DNA from: Streptomyces sp. Ncost-T10-10d
Lineage (GTDB): Bacteria > Actinomycetota > Actinomycetes > Streptomycetales > Streptomycetaceae
Reading direction: 5' to 3'
Length of the DNA stretch: 64,000 bases
NCBI RefSeq assembly: GCF_900091955.1
Contig: NZ_FMDF01000220.1
Coordinates: 25,479 to 89,478 of the forward strand
Shown: positions 60,656-64,000 of the stretch, piece by piece
Layout of the letters: each line of letters opens with the position of its first letter
How positions within the stretch are numbered: the stretch's first letter is position 1
Made by a program: the position numbers and the translations under genes
The notes under the pieces: generated by a model
What the model was told of the DNA's origin: nothing
Databases searched by the model: none
The model's input: only the letters and a program-made list of their open reading frames with translations

Positions 60656-62710
60656 GTGACGTCAGACTGGATCAGATGGCCCGCCAACGTGGTTGCCCGG
60701 TTCGGCGGCGAACCTGTGGCGTTCGGCGGCGACTACAACCCCGAACAGTGGGAGGAGAGCGTATGGCCCGAGGACGTCCGGCTGATGCGTGAGGCCGGAG
60801 TCAATCTGGTCACCGTGGGTGTCTTCGCCTGGTCGACGTTGCAACCGGAGCCCGATCGATGGAACTTCGGATGGCTGGACCGCCTGCTCGACCTGCTGCA
60901 CGCGAGCGACATCGCCGTCGATCTCGCCACGGCCACCGCGTCGCCCCCGCCGTGGCTCACCACACGGTTTCCGGAGGTACTGCCCGTCGACCGGGAGGGG
61001 CGGACGATGGCGCAGGGCGGACGCCAGGCCTGGTCGCCGGCGTCACGGGCCTATCGCGAGCACTCGCTCGCGCTGGTGGAGAAGATGGCGGAGCGCTATG
61101 GCGAACACCCGGCGCTCGCGCTGTGGCACGTCTCCAACGAACTCGGCGGCCACAACTCCCGGTGCTACGGCGAAGCGAGCGCCGTGGCCTTCCGAAGCTG
61201 GCTGAGGGACCGCTACGGGCACTCGCTCGACGAGCTGAACGCCGCGTGGACGACCAGTGCGTGGAGCCAGACGTACTCGGCGTGGGAACAGATCCAGCCG
61301 CCACGGGTGACGTTCACCGACTCGAACCCGACGCAGGTGCTGGACTTCGACCGTTTCAGCTCCGACCAGCTGCGTGCGCAGTTGCGGGCCGAGACCGCCG
61401 TCCTGCGGCGGGTCACGCCGGATGTGCCGGTCACCACGAACCTGGTGCTCTTCGACGCCGGGAAGAACATGAACTACAGCTCGTGGACCGGCGATGTGGA
61501 TCTCATCGCCAGCGATCACTACCTGAGACCGACATCCGACGCCCAGGCCGAGCTGTCCTTCTCGGCCGACCGGGCCCGCGGACTGTCCCGGGGGAAGCCG
61601 TGGCTGCTGATGGAGACGGCCACCGGTGCCACGAGCTGGCGCCCGGTCAACCCGGTGAAGCGCCCGGGGCAGCTCCGACGGGACGTACTCGCCCATCTCG
61701 CCCGCGGATCCGACGGCATCTGCTTCTTCCAGTGGCGGGCCGCGCGTGCGGGCGCCGAGCGGTTCCATTCCGCGATGCTCCCGCACGCCGGCGCCGACAG
61801 CAGAAAGTTCCGGGAAGTGAAGTCACTCGGTACGGAGTTGTCACGCTGCGCCGAGGTGCTCGGCAGCCGGGTCGCCGCGGACTGCGCGCTGCTCTTCTCC
61901 GAGGAGTCGTGGTGGGCCGCCGACCGCGAGTCGCATCCGCACAACGGTCTGTCGTACATGGAATCCGCCCTCGGGTGGCACCGGAGTCTGCGGGACGCGG
62001 GCGTCACCGTCGACATCGTTGCGCCGTCGGCCGACCTGTCGGGCTACCGGCTGATCATCGTGCCCATGCTCTATTTGGTCCGCGACCGGGACGTGGCCGC
62101 GCTCACCGCTGCCGTGCACGCGGGGGCGACCGTGCTCGTCACCTACTTCTCGGGCATCGTCGATACGCTCGACCGGGTGCGGCTCGGCGGCTATCCCGGA
62201 GCATTCCGCGAACTGCTGGGCGTGCGTGTGGAGGAGTTCGCGCCCATGGTGGACGGGGAGTTCGTCGAGATCGACGGGGTCACGGGGCCGGTCCGGGTCG
62301 CCACCTGGCACGAGGAGATCGACCTCATGGACGCGAAGGCGGTCTGCTGGTACGACAGCGGCGACTTCGCGGGCACACCGGCGATCACCCGCGCGGACCG
62401 GGGCGAGGGAGAAGCCTGGTACGTGGGCGTGGAGCTGGACGCCGACGCGCGTGCGCGTCTGATGGGGCAGCTAGTGAAGCGGTCCGAGGTGACGGCGGTT
62501 CCGGCCGATAGCGGCGTCGAGGCCGTGACGCGCCGCTCGGCCGGTCATGACTATCTCTTCCTCATCAACCACGGCGACACCGAGACCACCGTTCCCGGCC
62601 GGGGGACCGACCTGCTGGACGGATCGACGCACGAGGACGGGGTCAGGGTGCCCGCGGGTGGGGCGCGGGTCCTCAGACGGGCCCGGTGGGCGAGCGGTCC
62701 GGCGCGGTGA
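60656..62710 (+). CDS. Beta-galactosidase, glycoside hydrolase family 42
   Basis: 684 residues. The barrel begins VAFGGDYNPEQWEESVWPED, with ATASPPPWLTTRFPEVLPVD; the acid/base is Glu162 in HVSNELGGHN and the nucleophile Glu320 in LLMETATGATSW. The trimerisation domain (ALLFSEESWWAADRESHPHN) and the C-terminal beta domain (HDYLFLINHGDTETTV) are complete. No signal peptide, so it acts inside the cell on short galactosides. GTG 60656 with GAGGAG upstream is chosen; the open frame extends about 126 bases further without GH42 residues. Downstream of operator D. Confidence 0.95.
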   Translation: MTSDWIRWPANVVARFGGEPVAFGGDYNPEQWEESVWPEDVRLMREAGVNLVTVGVFAWSTLQPEPDRWNFGWLDRLLDLLHASDIAVDLATATASPPPWLTTRFPEVLPVDREGRTMAQGGRQAWSPASRAYREHSLALVEKMAERYGEHPALALWHVSNELGGHNSRCYGEASAVAFRSWLRDRYGHSLDELNAAWTTSAWSQTYSAWEQIQPPRVTFTDSNPTQVLDFDRFSSDQLRAQLRAETAVLRRVTPDVPVTTNLVLFDAGKNMNYSSWTGDVDLIASDHYLRPTSDAQAELSFSADRARGLSRGKPWLLMETATGATSWRPVNPVKRPGQLRRDVLAHLARGSDGICFFQWRAARAGAERFHSAMLPHAGADSRKFREVKSLGTELSRCAEVLGSRVAADCALLFSEESWWAADRESHPHNGLSYMESALGWHRSLRDAGVTVDIVAPSADLSGYRLIIVPMLYLVRDRDVAALTAAVHAGATVLVTYFSGIVDTLDRVRLGGYPGAFRELLGVRVEEFAPMVDGEFVEIDGVTGPVRVATWHEEIDLMDAKAVCWYDSGDFAGTPAITRADRGEGEAWYVGVELDADARARLMGQLVKRSEVTAVPADSGVEAVTRRSAGHDYLFLINHGDTETTVPGRGTDLLDGSTHEDGVRVPAGGARVLRRARWASGPAR

Positions 62711-62817
62711 CCGCGAGTCGGGCCGCCGCCGGGGGGTGGGTTCCCGCACCCGGCTCAGGACCTGCCGTATCTCCGTATCCGACGTGTCCGCGGCCCGACC
62801 GGTCGAACCTCATGCGG

Positions 62818-63894
62818 TCAGGGTGACGGCCGGCCGCCCGCCGGCACAGCACGTGGGCCGGCGGGCTCGTCGAGCGAAAGGCCGTTCAGGACTCCTTGCA
62901 GATATCCGATCGCATGGGCCCGGCCCCGGCTGCAGTAGGCTTCGGACGAGGTGTCACCCCAGGTGTCCAGATCGCCGATCATGGCCGGGACGTGGTCGTC
63001 GATCAGGAATCCGTCGAATCCCGAGGCGTTGAGCCGACGGATCACCCGTGCCGGGTCGAAGTTGCCCTCGCCGAGGAAGCATTCGCTGAAGCGCGGCACC
63101 GTGCCGCGGACGTCCCGGAAATGGACGTAGCAGATGGCCGGTCCCAGCAGGTCGATGACCTCGTTGACGCTCTGCTCGCCGGCCATTTCCGACACGGTGC
63201 CGAGGCAGAGGTTCAGCCCCCACGACGGGCTGCCGGCGGCTTGCGCGTGAGCCCGTCCGATGGCGTCCGGAGAGGTGAAGATCCGGGCGATACCCCCGAG
63301 CGGCTGTGCTGTGGGCGGATCGTCGGGATGGAGGGCGAGCCGCACGCCGACCTCCTCCGCGACGGGCAGCACGGCGTCCAGGAAGTACTGGTGGTTCGCC
63401 CACATGTGCTCGGCCGCGATCGGCTCGTCCACAGCCTGGTCGGGAGTCAGCCGATAGCCGGCGAGCGCATTGCCGGCGTGGACGTCGGCCAGGTCGAAAG
63501 CGCTGACCTTGGCGCCACCGCGGCCCTCGGCCGCCATGTCCGTACGCCATACGTAGGTGGCGAGGAAGTTGTAGCCGAGCACGTCGATCCCGACGGCGGC
63601 GAGGTTGCGGATCGTCTTCCGGTAGTTCTCGATCTGCTCGTCGCGGCCGGGCAGACCGCGCTGGATCTTCCAGAAATGGGCGAGAGGGACGTTCTCGACG
63701 CCGTCGATCGCCAGTCCATCGGCGTCGCAGCGGTCCCGCAGCGCCCGCAGTTCGGTCAGGCTCCAGAAGCCTTCGGTCCCCGGCAGCAGATCCGGCGTGT
63801 GGAACTGGACGCCGGTGAGGCCGAGTTGATGGGCGAAGGTCGCCACTCGGGCGTCGTAGGTGTCGATGTGGCCGAGGGAGAGCCGTATGGTCAT
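62818..63894 (-). CDS. uxuA: Mannonate dehydratase
   Basis: 358 residues of the xylose-isomerase-like TIM-barrel UxuA family, which dehydrates D-mannonate to 2-keto-3-deoxygluconate. Marks include GLTGVQFHTPDLLPG, IDGVENVPLAHFWKIQRGLP, VLGYNFLATYVWRTD, LALHPDDPPTAQPLGGIARI and CYVHFRDVRGTVPRFSECFL with the metal-binding His/Cys/Asp set. ATG 63894 overlaps the stop of the preceding gene (ATGA). Together with the ManD/RspA-like enzyme it gives the locus two candidate mannonate dehydratases, consistent with glucuronate catabolism. Confidence 0.94.
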   Translation of the reverse strand: MTIRLSLGHIDTYDARVATFAHQLGLTGVQFHTPDLLPGTEGFWSLTELRALRDRCDADGLAIDGVENVPLAHFWKIQRGLPGRDEQIENYRKTIRNLAAVGIDVLGYNFLATYVWRTDMAAEGRGGAKVSAFDLADVHAGNALAGYRLTPDQAVDEPIAAEHMWANHQYFLDAVLPVAEEVGVRLALHPDDPPTAQPLGGIARIFTSPDAIGRAHAQAAGSPSWGLNLCLGTVSEMAGEQSVNEVIDLLGPAICYVHFRDVRGTVPRFSECFLGEGNFDPARVIRRLNASGFDGFLIDDHVPAMIGDLDTWGDTSSEAYCSRGRAHAIGYLQGVLNGLSLDEPAGPRAVPAGGRPSP

Positions 63895-64000
63895 GCCTGC
63901 CCGACCCGCTGCCGGCCGAGCCCGTACGCGTTCTCGAAGTCCATGACGTCGCCTTCCTTCAGGTAGGGGAACGGCAGGACAGGGCCACGCCCCCGGTCGC
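63891..64000 (-). CDS. C-terminal end of a gene upstream of uxuA
   Basis: Only the last 35 or so codons are in the window: RGRGPVLPFPYLKEGDVMDF then ENAYGLGRQRVGQA and a stop overlapping the uxuA start. The reading frame is fixed by the 4-base overlap. The product cannot be identified from this piece; context makes a sugar-acid enzyme plausible. Confidence 0.6.
   Translation of the reverse strand, partial: DRGRGPVLPFPYLKEGDVMDFENAYGLGRQRVGQA

Noticed and set aside
1..64000. tRNA, rRNA, CRISPR arrays, integrase/attachment sites or a complete IS
   Set aside because: Looked for by eye (GGTTCGA arms, regular spaced repeats, integrase or transposase motifs); only a transposase tail at 35099-35177 was found.

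Overview
The window is very GC-rich, with GTG starts, GTGA/ATGA gene overlaps and GGAGG-type ribosome sites. Gene families such as the fru PTS, cytX-thiM-thiE-thiD, DUF4253, MmyB, NUDIX/PCMT islands and LacI-controlled glycosidase loci point to a Streptomyces-like actinomycete, probably in an accessory part of the chromosome. No rRNA, tRNA, CRISPR array, intact insertion sequence or replication origin was seen.

Region 1 (1-6.5 kb): an NmrA-like gene cut by the window edge, then a minus-strand fructose operon fruR-fruK-fruA-ptsH and a divergent FUSC-type membrane protein. Region 2 (6.5-15 kb): mostly decayed DNA with a pirin pseudogene, a small secreted protein, an intact PAS-PAS-GAF-PP2C phosphatase, a GH116 pseudogene and a tandem pair of DUF6461-like genes, one broken.

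Region 3 (15-24 kb): a minus-strand operon, largely tied by 4-bp overlaps. It encodes four NUDIX domains, two PCMT-like domains, two class I methyltransferase domains and an APH-like kinase, together with broken VanX dipeptidase, P-loop ATPase and glycosyltransferase 2 genes. I could not match it to a described system; it is the best candidate for novel biochemistry here.

Region 4 (24-36 kb): a phosphodiester glycosidase with a frameshift, a secreted esterase, a TPP riboswitch followed by cytX (frameshifted)-thiM-thiE-thiD, an ABC exporter, a DUF4253 protein, and a 1-kb gene graveyard (IS5 transposase tail, SDR, MmyB regulator and alcohol dehydrogenase fragments).

Region 5 (36-64 kb): a large carbohydrate-utilisation locus. 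It has a Tat-exported beta-propeller, two LacI regulators, GH2 and GH42 beta-galactosidases, a GH36-like alpha-galactosidase, a Tat-exported WNEP-type glycosidase and a sugar ABC transporter without its own ATPase. It also has an unclassified 1339-residue intracellular protein with a toroid-like central region, uronate dehydrogenase, an SMP-30 lactonase, an SDR and two mannonate-dehydratase-type enzymes. A palindrome close to AGACAACGTTGTCT occurs at five sites, including in front of one lacI, the alpha-galactosidase and the SDR/GH42 pair, so most of the locus looks like one LacI regulon for a galactose- and uronate-containing glycan.

Three otherwise good genes (at about 24.77, 29.33 and 45.88 kb) carry single-base frameshifts at homopolymer runs. 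These may be sequencing errors, and one of them creates an artificial 1.5-kilo-residue fusion reading frame.
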